Positions 41,383 through 52,639 of a stretch of 64,000 nt of DNA are shown piece by piece; the first letter of the stretch is position 1; each line of letters starts with the position of its first letter. Source of the stretch: Schistocerca nitens (Eukaryota; Arthropoda; Insecta; Orthoptera; Acrididae); contig NC_064623.1 in the NCBI RefSeq assembly GCF_023898315.1, forward strand, positions 16,133,140 through 16,197,139. Direction: 5' to 3'. The notes under the pieces are model-generated. The model was not told where the DNA came from. It ran no database searches and saw only the letters and a list, made by a program, of their open reading frames with translations. Position numbers and translations under genes: made by a program.

Positions 41383-41389
41383 ATGTATG

Positions 41390-42640
41390 GACTGCCAGAA
41401 CCACACACAGTACGTGTTTCTGGTTATAGATAAAACAAGACAGCTAAATCTTAGATGAAACGGATGGAACTTCCAAGAGGTTTTATTTTAAAAAAGATAA
41501 TGGATAAATGCAGTCGTCCTCATAACTGAAAAAAATATGCATGAGAATAAAAATATGGACTAGCATACACGCACACAGAGATGATGTCTCAAAAGCTACA
41601 CTATAAAAACGGAAATGACCAACAAAAGCCCCAAAAGCTATACCACAAAAATTGAAATGATCAACTAAAGTGTGAAAACTGAAAAACCCAATGAAAGTCT
41701 CAAGGATACTGGGATATAAAACGCTGGCGTGCAATATCAAAATCAAGGAACACTCAGTCACACAGTTTATTAATAGCCGTGGCAAAATTCATAACCAATG
41801 TTCATGACAGTGGTCATGGGCATACTTTTTACACTGCTGAGATGTGAAAGAAATGGAAAAGTGTCGTTCAAGCATTTCAAAACATCAAAATTTATTTGTC
41901 CAAGAAAATCAATACATATAAATATCAATATTTGGAATGGAAAATATAGCACTTTTTTGATTTATCCATTGTGTTTTGCTTTCTTTCTGTGTACTGTAAT
42001 ACTTGGCACCACAATACTCTGGAGAAAAGGGATGCAGGTAAGCCACACCTTATTACTGTGAGATTTTACCCAATCCACGGAAAATGGGCAGGTGCAAATT
42101 GCAAGTGTTTACCTTCACTATAAATGCGGGTACTATTTGAAGACTAATTGAAATAAACACCGCGCAAATTGCAAAAGAAGATGCAGAGATCTTTCATGGG
42201 GGCTGGAAAGGTTAGCACACGGTCGCCAAGACTGACAGGGCACAGAAACCCACCACCTACCGTTCATTCCAGGATGTTGTAAACTGAGCCCACTAATGAC
42301 AAGACGATACAATGAGAAGTTCAGAGCACTCGGCGACAAGACTTTGTGGAAGGAGATCAAAACTGAGCAGAAGAGTCATGGGCTCCTTGTAAATAGTTCT
42401 GTCTAGCAGATTGTGAGGTCATCCTAGGAGTCAGGTTAAAGAGCGTACTCAGCTGCTATGATTCCGAGTCATAATCTGCTGATTTTTGTTCTCACATTGC
42501 TTGCAGTTTGTGAAACTTCGTCATTCTTGATAATACATCCTGCAGGCAAAATGCCATTCTGGCTTTGCTTTCTGGAGTCATATCAGTCTGTATGCTTCTC
42601 GATTTTTTCAGTTTGATCTAATTTTTGTATTCACTATGAT
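41390..42640. other. No gene seen
   Basis: 1.25 kb without recognised homology. The longest frames are about 100 codons on the minus strand and hydrophobic by AT bias. Confidence 0.4.
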
Positions 42641-43455
42641 GTTGTTATTGTTGTTGTTGTTGTTGTTGTGGTCTTCAGTCCTGAGATTGGTTTGATGCAG
42701 CTCTCCATGCTACTCTGTCCTGTGCAAGCTTCTTCATCCCCCAGTACCTACTGCAACCTACATCCTTCTGAATCTGCTTAGTGTATTCATCTCTTGGCCT
42801 CCCTCTACGGTTTTTCCCTCCACGCTGCCCTCCAATGCTAAATTGGTGATCCCCTGATGCCTCAGAACGTGTCCTGCCAACCGATCCCTTCTTCTTGTCA
42901 AGTTGTGCCACAAACTCCTCTTCTCCCCAATTCTATTCAGTACCTCCTCATTCGTTATGTGATCTACCCATCTAATCTTCAGCATTCTTCTGTAGCAACA
43001 CATTTCGAAAGCCCTATTCTCTTTTTGTCTACACTAGTTATCGTCCATGTTTCACTTCCATACATGGCTACACTCCATACAAATACTTTCAGAAACGACT
43101 TCCTGACACTTAAATCTATACTCGATGTTAACAGATTTCTCTTCTTCAGAAATGTTTTCCTTGTCATTGCCAGTCTACATTTATATCCCCTCTACTTCGA
43201 CCATCATCAGTTATTTTGCTCCCCAAACACCAAAACTCATCTACCACTTTAAGTGTCCCATTTCCTAATCTAATTCCCTCAGCATCTCCCGACTTAATTC
43301 GACTACATTCCATTATCCTCGTTTTGCTTTTGTTGACGTTCATCTTATATCCTCCTTTCAAGACACTTTCCATTCCATTCAAGTGCTCTTCCAAGTCCTT
43401 TGCTGTCTCTGATAGAATTACAATGTCATCGGCGAACCTTAAAGTTTTTATACGT
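42641..43455 (-). mobile_element. (CAA)n-tailed LINE, 5'-truncated
   Basis: Minus-strand copy with its tail at 42641-42670 (read as gttgtt). It starts, at 43455, within the block IKTLRFADDIVILSE. No clear target duplication. Confidence 0.88.
42675..43455 (-). pseudogene. Reverse transcriptase C-terminal part of the (CAA)n LINE
   Basis: In order on the minus strand: TLRFADDIVILSETAKDLEE (catalytic ADD box), LKGGYKMNVNKSKTRIMECS, VVDEFWCLGSKITDDGRS, a shift near 43165, MYGSETWTITSVDKKRI, a shift near 43000, CCYRRMLKIRWVDHITNEEV, another shift near 42870, KNRRGRPRDEYTKQIQKDVG, and the end AWRAASNQSQD. Compared with the copy at 13.7 kb it keeps the segment GNGTLKVVDEF that is deleted there. Frameshifts make it nonfunctional. 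Confidence 0.87.
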
Positions 43456-45790
43456 ATTGTCGTTTGTGACATCCTCAGTTCCAAGTCCATTATGGATGGC
43501 TTTCCGTTTGGTCCAACGTTCGGTCCCATGATATGTTTTTGCTACCAGACCTCAGCCTCAAAATATAACTGAGACACCTCCTCCGCAATCTCATTGCTGC
43601 AGACAAGACACTATACGAGCTGTCAGAAGACACCAAATGGAAGCTGTGAATGGGTAATGGTTTCACTGAAGAACGACTAAATAGGAAACTTTGGACAGAG
43701 AGCAGTTAAAGCACGTCCATGCATTGCCTGTAAAGCTGCAAGTACACAGAGATGTGGACATAAAAGCCTCCAGCTGTCTCCAAGCGACCAGACGACTGCC
43801 AGGATGTCAAGACTCACCCATATATGTCGTCACGCATTGCTGGTTCTACCATTGGTGAGATTAAATAGTTAATTCCTCTTAGATGCCCTATTACTGAATC
43901 ATGGGTACGCCTGATCAAATCAGTCTTGGGACATTTATATCAAAATGAATAAATGTAATTAGTGTTATGCCCTTCCCATGTTACTAGACTTTGATGCCCA
44001 GTGTAGGGCTCTTTCAGTCCATTTCCATACTCTGTAACTACTGAACGATATGTATCATATTTTCTGAGCTGTTCACAGCTAATGCCTTTTCTTGCCCCTC
44101 AACCTCCATAGTTTAGTCTTCTTAACCTCAGTTTGAGAGATTCCTAGAAAGCATTGCCTCCCTAACATTTGTGACCATGTAGTGTATCAACCTGTTGGTG
44201 TCCTAATTCTTTTTTACACTACACCTGATACAAATTTTTGCCCCTTTTTCTGGTTTTTTTAAATACATGGCAAATACATGATGTGTGTCTGAAATTTCTG
44301 TATTGTTCTGTGTAAAAGTTATTATTGACTAAGTATTTGATGTCACTGATTCTAATGGGGTAGTTAGTTTTAGTATACATATTTTATTTGATGATATTTT
44401 CAACTTTTACACTATCCACAAACAACATGCACATACAATCCGAATCCTCTAAGAACTGTTTAAGATTAACATACCGTGTTTGAAAACCATCATTCTCCTT
44501 CTCAAAAATAATTTCTCTTTTCCGAAAAAGTAATATTTCAAAAATTATTCTTATTTGCAGTTAACATATTCCAGAATGTTCAAATCTACAAAAGCTATTC
44601 TTTCCCAAATATAGTGTATTTCTGTAGCCAAGAAACAAAAAATTTATAATTTCATCTAAATAACATGTTACTTTATGAAATATTCAGATTAAAAATAACA
44701 AGATTCCAGAAAATATTTGGTAGGTCAAATTCCACATTCAAAATTGCACACTTTAAAACAATACTAGTAATTTTGTCTTTTTTGGATTACACACTTTTCA
44801 GTTAAACAAAAAACTCTCCTGTCTAGTGCATATATGTTTTACCTATTGTCCATGTATATTATATTATTATTGTATGTATAATTAGACCATTATTTGAATT
44901 TATCCAAACGCTTCCCTACACTTTGTATATATTGTAGACACACAGAAAGGCAGAGGTAATCAAAGTTTGGTACTTATTGAGTACAGTTGCTATGAGGATC
45001 TGCGATCTGCATCCAATGGGGAAAGTCAGTATTACAACTTAAAGACTTACATTAAACTAAATATGGAGTGTACACAAGCTGCTGAACTGTTTTTAAGACA
45101 CTTGCATATTTCTAAGTTTATACACAAGCCGATCATCATAAATGTGCTTGAGACATAATACATGTAAAGGAAGTAAAACTGAAATTATCTATGTTCTTCC
45201 AAGTTATTTGATAACGATTCAAAGCATTTATTGATTAATCAGTGAGGTAAGAAGACAACCGAGGAACATAATACGAAACGTCAAAATAAACAGGACAGTA
45301 ACTTTATAACCCTTCTTCCAGTTAGTCGACCACATAACCTTTTCCCTCTGGGATCCACCTTCACCCCTCTTCAGGCATTCTAAGTGATACTAACCTCTTC
45401 CATTCAACTCTTTTCCATTATTTTTGTGATTTCTTCATTTCTGATGTGCTCTAATTTTGAGACCCCAGCATTGTGTTTTCAGTAATCTCTTTTCATGGTC
45501 AGTAATTGACCTTTTCGTGGCTTTTCTTGTTTACAGAACCTCTCACCCCTATATAGAAAAGCTTTCTACTATCCTTTTTTATACATTCTTTTCGTTTCGT
45601 TTGTGACGTTATTACCTCAAAGGGTTGAGTTTAATCATGGAGTAATCTGTATCCCTTGCCAAATCTTATTTTTAACATCAACTATTCTCTTCAAATTGTC
45701 ACTGTCCTCTGGATGCTCGCTACTGGATCTAATACTGTCTCTGGTCACTGCTACACGGTTGTTTTACATCGCCCTTCATTGATTCTGATA
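43456..45790. other. No gene seen
   Basis: About 2.3 kb of AT-rich sequence without homologous frames or recognisable element ends. It is the longest stretch of plain DNA in the window and may be unique genomic sequence. Confidence 0.4.
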
Positions 45791-45794
45791 ATAT

Positions 45795-45903
45795 TATGAA
45801 AATGATAGTTTGCTACTTACCATGTAGTGGAGATGCTGTGTCGCAGATGGCACATCAAAGAGACTGGTTAACAGGTAGGATAAGCTTTCGCACAAAAGGC
45901 ACA

Positions 45904-45959
<56 letters not shown>

Positions 45960-46020
45960 TTCGCGTAAATGCAAGTCATATACACATGACCACTGTCTCT
46001 GGTTGGTGGGGCTGACCTAG
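45795..46020 (+). repeat. (AC)24 microsatellite within a microsatellite-associated repeat
   Basis: A perfect AC run at 45907-45954 is bordered by 'gatagtttgctacttaccat', 'gtggagatgctgtgtcgcag' and 'agctttcgcacaaaaggcac' on the left and 'ctgtctctggttggtggggc' on the right. I recall these flanks as a dispersed orthopteran repeat that carries AC arrays. Confidence 0.75.
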
Positions 46021-46047
46021 ATAGTTAGAATTATCGTTATTCTTTTT

Positions 46048-46140
46048 TTTTTTTCATGACGTTTCCCCCTGTGTCAATAATATGCTGTTCCAATTTGATG
46101 TGATTTCGAAACTGGAACTTTAAGCATGGATCGTTTTTTT
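46048..46140 (-). repeat. Short fragment shared with 59305-59405 (mariner-like end)
   Basis: The stretch catgacgtttccccctg (17 bp identical), then 'tgttccaatttgatgt' and 'gaaactggaactttaagcat', parallels 59311-59400. In the second place it forms the end of a mariner-like remnant, so this is probably an isolated end of the same family. Confidence 0.6.
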
Positions 46141-46149
46141 GGTACAATT

Positions 46150-46527
46150 TGTCAAGCTAAATATCAAATAATGACATTTGTAGATACAGCCTTTACACAG
46201 TGTGTACTTCATACGTAACAGGACAGTAGGGGTTCTGGGCAGAAAGTCGCTGCATCAGCATCAGAATTCCTGGAACCGACGACATCAGCATCAGCTTACT
46301 TGTAACGGTTGCCCCTGCATCCGGTGCTCGGCTAATGTCACCCCTCCCACTCTGCATGTAGCCAATCAGGTTACACCTTTGGACTCCTGGGGCGCCAAAG
46401 ACGTCTGAGCTTGCCTCCCCATCCTTCAAACAATTTTAGTTTTTATAATTCGATTGGTTATGCGGGGTCATTTGCTGTCTATACGTCCGTACAGTAGGAA
46501 GAGCCACCAACAACGGCAGTGAATAGT
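46150..46527. other. No gene seen
   Basis: Unassigned; short frames on both strands without homology. Confidence 0.4.
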
Positions 46528-46760
46528 TACACTACTGGCCATTAAAATTGCTGCACCACGCAGATGACGTGCTAGAGACGCGAAATTTAACCGACAGGAA
46601 GAAGATGCTCTGATATGCAAATGATTAGCTTTTCAGACCATTCACACAAGATTGGCGCCGGTGGCGACACCAACGACGTGCTGACATGAGGAAAGTTTCC
46701 AACCGATTTCTCATACACAAACAGCAGTTGACCGGCGTTGCCTGGTGAAACGTTGTTGTG

Positions 46761-47982
46761 ATGCCTCGTGTAAGGAGGAGAAACGCGTACCATCACGTTT
46801 CCGACATTGATAAAGGTCGAATTGTAGCCTATCGCGATTGCGGTTTATCGTATCGCAACATTGCTGCTCGCGTTGGTCGAGATCCAATGACTGTTAGCAG
46901 AATATGGAATCGGTGGGTTCAGGGGGGTAATACGGAACGCCGTGCTGGATCCCAACGGCCTCGTATCACTAGCAGTCGAGCTGACAAGCATCTTATCCGC
47001 ATGGTTGTAACGGATCGTGCAGGCACCTCTCGATCCCTGAGTCAACTGATGGGGACGTTTTGCAAGACAACAACCATCTGCACGAACAGTTCGACGACGT
47101 TTGCAGCAGCATGGACTATCAGCTCGGAGACCGTGGCTGCGGTTACCCTTGACGTTGCATGACAGACAGGAGCGCATGAGATGGTGTACTCGACGACGAA
47201 CCTGGGTGCACGAATGGCAAAACGACATTTCTTTCGTATGAATCCAGGTTCTGTTTACAGCATCATGATGGTCGCACCCGTGTTTCGCGACATCGCAGTG
47301 AACGCACATTGGAAGCGTGTATTCGTCATCGCCATAGTGGCGTGATCGTATGGGGTGCCATTGGTTATACGTCTCGGTCACCTCTTGTTGGCATTGACGG
47401 CACTTTGAACAGTGGACGTTACATTTGAAAATTGTTACGACCCGTAGCTCTACCCTTCGTTCGATCCCTGCGAAACCTTGGGCCGCTGGTAGCTGGGTGG
47501 TTCTAGGCGCTTCAGTTTGGAACCGCGCGACCACTACGGTCGCAGGTTCGAATCCTGCCTCGGCCATGGACGTGTGTGATGTCGTTAGGTTACTTAGGTT
47601 TAAGTAGTTCTAAGTTCTGAGATGTTAAGTCCCATAGTGCTCAGATCCATTTTTGAACCTGCGAAACCCTACATTGCAGCAGGATAATGCACGACCGCAT
47701 ATTGCAGGTCCTGTACGGGCCTTTCTTGATACAGAAAATGTTGGACTGCTGCTCTGGCCAGCACGTTCTCCAGACCTCTCGCCAATTGTAAACGTTTGGT
47801 CAGTGGTGGGCGAGCAACTGGCTCGTCACGATTCGCCAGTCACTACTCTTGATGAACTGTGGTATCGTGTTGAAGCTGCATGGGCAACTGTACCTGTACA
47901 CGCCATGCAAGCTCTGTTTGACTCAATGCCCAGTCGTACCAAGGCCGTTATTACCGCTAAAGGTAGTTGTTCTGGGTACTGA
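46761..47982 (+). pseudogene. Tc1-like transposase (second family), frameshifts, SINE and Glu to Val
   Basis: The ATG at 46761 opens MPRVRRRNAYHHVSDIDKGR and the helix-turn-helix region (CGLSYRNIAARVGRDPMTVS) is intact to about codon 100. Frameshifts follow near 47060 and 47230. The first catalytic Asp region ('cgtatgaatccaggttctg') has mutated. The SINE interrupts the frame at 47478. Beyond it the C-terminus is open: TLQQDNARPHIAGPVRAFL (second Asp), then SPDLSPIVNVWSVVGE, where the catalytic Glu, 34 residues after the Asp, is Val. The end KAVITAKGSCSGY stops at 47982. Inactive, but its C-terminal part repairs the alignment of the 17-kb copy and shows the original 34-residue spacing. Confidence 0.9.
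47478..47657 (+). mobile_element. tRNA-derived SINE (family A)
   Basis: Plus-strand copy with a decayed head (gggccgctggtagctgggtg), good box B (ggttcgaatcctgcc) and a body missing a few bases ('gttctgagatgttaag', without 'aggggactgatgacctc'). The exact 11-bp duplication CCTGCGAAACC is at 47467-47477 and 47658-47668. Confidence 0.93.
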
Positions 47983-48119
47983 TTTCTCAGGAACTATGCA
48001 CCCAAATTGCGTGAAAATGTAATCATATGTCAGTTCTAGTATAATATATTTCTCCAATGAATACCCGTTTATCATCTGCATTTCTTCTTGGTGTAGCAAT
48101 TTTAATGGCCAGTAGTGTA

Positions 48120-50150
48120 CAAAGGAGACGTTCAGTACTCATGTATCTGTAATTATTATTGTTTCGCTATACTCAGGGCTCTGTTGTTATTGTTTCAGAT
48201 GAGGACACGCAGAAGTTCCTGCCTGAACCGCAGCAGCAGCAGTCATTGTCCACAAGATGTCTTCCCCAGCTGTCGGACCTCGTGCTGTTCGACTGTGCAG
48301 TAGCAGAGTCATAGCAGCAGCTACCGGATCTTCAGTTTCAGCAAGGTGTTAGCAGCATATTGGTGTTCACCAATACCTACAGTTTAACTGCAAATGGATC
48401 TTTGGTGTGAACGAAGGCCTAGCATCTCACAGAGAGCTTCATGTGGTGACTGAAGTAGAGAAAGTTCAACATCCTGGCAACAGAGTGCAGTATTCGTGGT
48501 GTCAATAGGATTACCCATGTAGTATGAGTTCATAGAGTTAGAGTTGATAGAGGGAAAGACAACGACTGAATACAACTCATCGCATACGCCTATTAACATC
48601 GGCATGTTAAAGGTTGAGACACGAGTTGTCGAAAAGTTGGAGAGGCAGTGATTGTGTTAAGCAGTCACATACATTAAACATTCAGGTGTGGTGAATGTAA
48701 ACGAGCTGTACAGTGCTTTACTGACATCAGCAGACTGAATGAGCCATTGGTGTCCTTATTGCGCTGGTCTTGGAAAAGTTTAATACTTTTGTGACGTGTC
48801 AGATCATAATCAGGGAAGTGACATGCGTTTCGTATCCAAGATGGCTCGCGTGTATGACAGAGAGAAGTCAAAAAGGTTGTCGGGGGTCAGATAACGCTTC
48901 ACAAAGCAGCTGGGCAATATCTGCTTCTTTGAGGCTGGTCAAACGCATCAGCGAGTAGCAAGCTTGACACCTTGCCAACGGCGCCGAGGGTCTAGGTCGC
49001 CGGAATAATAGGAAACTTTCCGATGTGCATAATGAAAGAATCCCGAGAACGATTTAGAAAGATAATCAAACATTAAGATGCTGACATGTCGAAGGAAGGA
49101 TCGAAGCCAATGTTCCACAAAGAGACTGAAGAGAGCACCCACTGTCAATTAAGACTATTTAAAGAATCATGTAGCAGCAGCACCTGATGGAGCAGTAAAC
49201 ACTTCGACTACGAGAAGACGGTGGGTACACGGCAACTGCAAGCTCAGTAGCGTTTCCCTGAAATAGCGCTAAACAGAGACTGGCTGTTTCTGTCTCAAAG
49301 AGTTGGAATAGCGGAATTCCAGTCAAGAACAGGAAGAAGTTACTACTTGGTACATGCCTCTTGTGAGGCAGGAAAAGTGCCTGTGAATACTTGTGTAGTT
49401 CATAGTGTCAGCGAGTGATCAGTTAGGGCAAGTTGTCAGAAGTCAGCCGACTTAGTGACAGTCAACCATTTGTCTCTAATAGAGTTCATTCTACTAATTA
49501 TTGAAAGCATCTGAACTTCTGTTAAGGGGTTTCGGTCTGATACCTCACTAGGCAAATGTGTTAGTTATAGAAAATAATTGATTGAAAGAGCAATAACTTG
49601 CTGCTTCAGAAAACCATTCCTGCCAACTGCGTGAGAGTTCCGAATCTTCTGTAACCTAACCCCCTCCAACCAAGCACATTTTCTCCCTCTCACCTCCACT
49701 ATAAAGGCTCATAACAAAGCACTCTAAACCCACAACGTCGTTTATGTCCTGAATGCACCACGCAGACGTAGAACCTGAGCCAGGACACAACATAAAAATT
49801 TGTTGTCAAGCGTATGGAGAGTGCATTAGCAAATTGTTGTGAGGGAATAATGAGGATGGTTCTGAAAGGATAGTAAGAAGGGGAACAAATTGTAGCAGTT
49901 GTGTCACTGACTCTCACTGAAAGAAGAAGAAGAAGCCCATTTGAGTAGCAGGGCCCGTTATCTTCAAGAGCCCAGCAGACTGTGAATGACGCGAGCAGCA
50001 GTGCCGAAGACTCAGCAGTCGAGCAGAGCTCAGCAGAAGACTGATGGCAGCAAGATACCAGGACAGGCAAGCCAGTGCGATGAATTAGGAATCAGATCCC
50101 CTGGTTTGTAACACAATGACGTTCTGTGGCAGCAGTAGCATTGGTACTAT
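48120..50150. other. No gene seen
   Basis: Two kilobases without recognised homology. CAGCAG-rich near 48215-48320. The part next to 50150 may be leader or LTR of the second gypsy element, but I see no LTR pair. Confidence 0.35.
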
Positions 50151-50164
50151 TGCTAACAATAGTT

Positions 50165-50975
50165 TAGTGTTGAAGAAGTTTGATGGTAACAAACGAGAAT
50201 TTCAAGAATGAACTGAAAACATGAAAGCTGCTTTTGGAGTAGTGAAGTCTGAGGATTCAAAATTATTATTTCAATGTGTGAAATCGAAAATAAATGGCGT
50301 AGCTAGAGCAAAACTGTTAGTATTCGATAATATGGGTAACTGGCCCGAAGTGAGAAACATTTTAGAAGGGGAATGTTCCGACAAAAGAACCATAGATTTC
50401 TATGCTTGTAGGGTGTTTCAAGCCCGACAATATTCAGGGGGATCAATTGCCTCCTGGGGAAATAGAACAGACCAGCTATCCAAATCATTGCGGGCTTTCA
50501 TGGAGTGAGTAATGGATATGGAGCAACTAAAGGGTGCCACAGAATGGTTTATGGCACAAAGTGTGCATGTTTTGTTCAAGGGTTAGCCAATTACTGAATA
50601 AAATTATTGTACACAGTCAGGGTGTAAACATTAACTTTAGTGAAGATGTGGAAACGGACCAACAAGAAGAGAGTGTGATCATGTCAATGAAAGGAAAAAG
50701 TCAAGCTTCAAGGGGAATAATTTGGCAGAATAATATGGCTGCAATATGGTGTCAGAGGAGTGGACGCAAAGAAAAGGACTGCCGAACTCCCATATGTTAT
50801 AGGCGTACTAAATATGAGGACACAGCGGCCCAGTCTAGAGAAAAAACAGGAAAGATTCTGAGGAAAAGAATGGGAAACGAAACAGCTGGTATGGGTAGCT
50901 GTCATACACTGCCACCATTAAATGCCCAAGGCGAGGTTAGTCGGCTTGAAAGACGATTACTGTTAACGAAGTAAA
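50165..50975 (+). pseudogene. Gypsy gag remnant (second element)
   Basis: The sequence begins 'LKKFDGNKREFQE' with a stop, then an open frame 50221-50508: MKAAFGVVKSEDSKLLFQCV, INGVARAKLLVFDNMGNWPE, TIDFYACRVFQARQYSGGSI and ASWGNRTDQLSKSLRAFM. This has the spacing of insect gypsy Gag capsids (F.G....L..F......A, V..KI.G.AR.KL, W..V...L, R....Y....F..RQ....SV..W..R). After 50508 decayed sequence contains 'MVSEEWTQRKGLPNSHML', possibly the remains of a zinc knuckle (CQRSGRKEKDC in another frame, with Cys-x-Arg instead of Cys-x2-Cys). It cannot form particles. Confidence 0.65.
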
Positions 50976-50989
50976 AGATCCACGCAGTG

Positions 50990-52630
50990 GACACCAAACG
51001 AAAAAGATACTTATGTTTCTCATCTAGACTCCCATAAAAATGCAAAGGAACTGTTAACTAGAACTCAGGGAGAAGTTGTAGTCTAATGCACAATTGATTT
51101 ATTGATCTTAAACAAGACAAGACAACAAAATTATTAAAGAATCATCAAACAAAAACATATTTATTTAACAAAAGCCTTACTAAAATGGGATCTATGGTGG
51201 ACAAAGTGATCTGCTGGGGATCGACACACGAAACTAACCAGAACACTGCTCGCTCTATCTCACTTCATACACGTGAATCCAGATTATGGCATCAAACTAC
51301 GCCACCACCAAGCATCTATATTCTACCATACAAAAAAAAATGGTTCGAAAGAACAGGGTGCTGAGAAATAGATATTATAGTCCTACGTCGCAGCAGCGAA
51401 TACTTTACCATCCTACTGGTCAAGGTGGCACACTACGATGCATTCGGTGACTGAAATCATGGACGGCGGAAATCTGTTATTAAATGCGCGTTCCCGAAAA
51501 ATGCAAGTACGCAGTCTCGCGTTCGGTTAATTCAGAACGCAGGTACTTCCCTAAGAGCCTCTGCAACCCCGACGGATTCCAGTGTGCAGGTGGACCCGTC
51601 TGCTGGTCTGCCAAACCAATTTGACTCCGTGCCACAACTGTGCGTGTCGGAATACGTCAAATGTTTAGACGCCCGACTCAAGACAAATAAGTACATGCAC
51701 GTGTCACTCGTTGTAACTGTGGTGATATAAGCAGTACCTCTGATGATTCAGAAGGTGACTGGCACAGGCTCTAAGTTGCACCCTAGCAAAGGACACAAGT
51801 CTCACCGTTCTTTAATAGCGAAGCGCCAGTACAAGAGACTTGTACAAGAGGCACGAACTCCCTTTCTCTTTTTTGCCTCCTCAGCTCGGTTCCAAAAGCA
51901 CATTTCTCTTTTTTGACTTCCCCCAATTTCGCACAAGCCAATCACGAGCTGGAGGCCGGAATTCTAAGCTCGGTGAATGATCTTTAAACTGCAAACCGAT
52001 TTGACCAATCAGAGGCTTAAAGTTAATTGGCAGAAAACGGAAAAAAATTCAGCTTCGCGGCCTCTTACCCACATGTTTGCCGTGTCTTTTGTTAACACAA
52101 TACAGGGCGGAAGCACAGCCCTCCATAAACAGCTTGTTATCTCCCCTGCTGCGTCCATTCCAAAGTTTGCAGGGAACGGCCATAAAATCGCATTGACAAA
52201 ACATGTTTTGAAACAGAGTCTGTACGTCTGGGTGCCAGTTTTCCTGTCCCATGGACATTTGCAGAACGTTTACATTTCTTTTGGTGGCTTGCTCGCTAAC
52301 ATGGCGTACAATGCGCTGTCTGCGACTTTTGGGCGCTAGGCTGTATACCTGGACGTCTGGCGCCAAAGCTTAATGTGTTTCTGCACAATGCTACAGCAGC
52401 ATGGCCCGTCTGGAAATGTCTCCTCACTGTTCTCCAGAAAAAACATGCTTTGTAACCCCACCAACGCCGTGCTTTTACTGCATCCGTTTAAGTCGGCACC
52501 CTGTTCCTTTGAACGCAGGTAAAGCTTACCGTATTTCTTTCCCTGGAGCAAGCACACAACACCATAAACTGCTGCCCACCATTTGATCACAATGTATGAA
52601 GTCAAACAGCCATAGATCATATTCCGTATA
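50990..52630. other. Unassigned stretch inside the second gypsy remnant
   Basis: No homology is seen in 1.6 kb lying between gag and protease. Opposite-strand frames at 52049-52366 and 52336-52620 have no domain. It may be an inserted element whose ends I could not recognise. Confidence 0.35.
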
Positions 52631-52639
52631 CCAAATCAG

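Larger units (their letters stand above)
46530..48117 (+). mobile_element. Tc1-like transposon, second family, copy 2, with a SINE inside
   Basis: Same ends as the copy at 17.3 kb (CACTACTGGCCATTAAAATT and its inverse), TA flanks at 46528-46529 and 48118-48119. The length is 1588 bp; subtracting the SINE and one duplication gives 1397 bp, two more than the other copy. Confidence 0.95.

Noticed and set aside
45796..46020. Frames with long HTHTHT or VCVCVC runs
   Set aside because: They are translations of the AC microsatellite.
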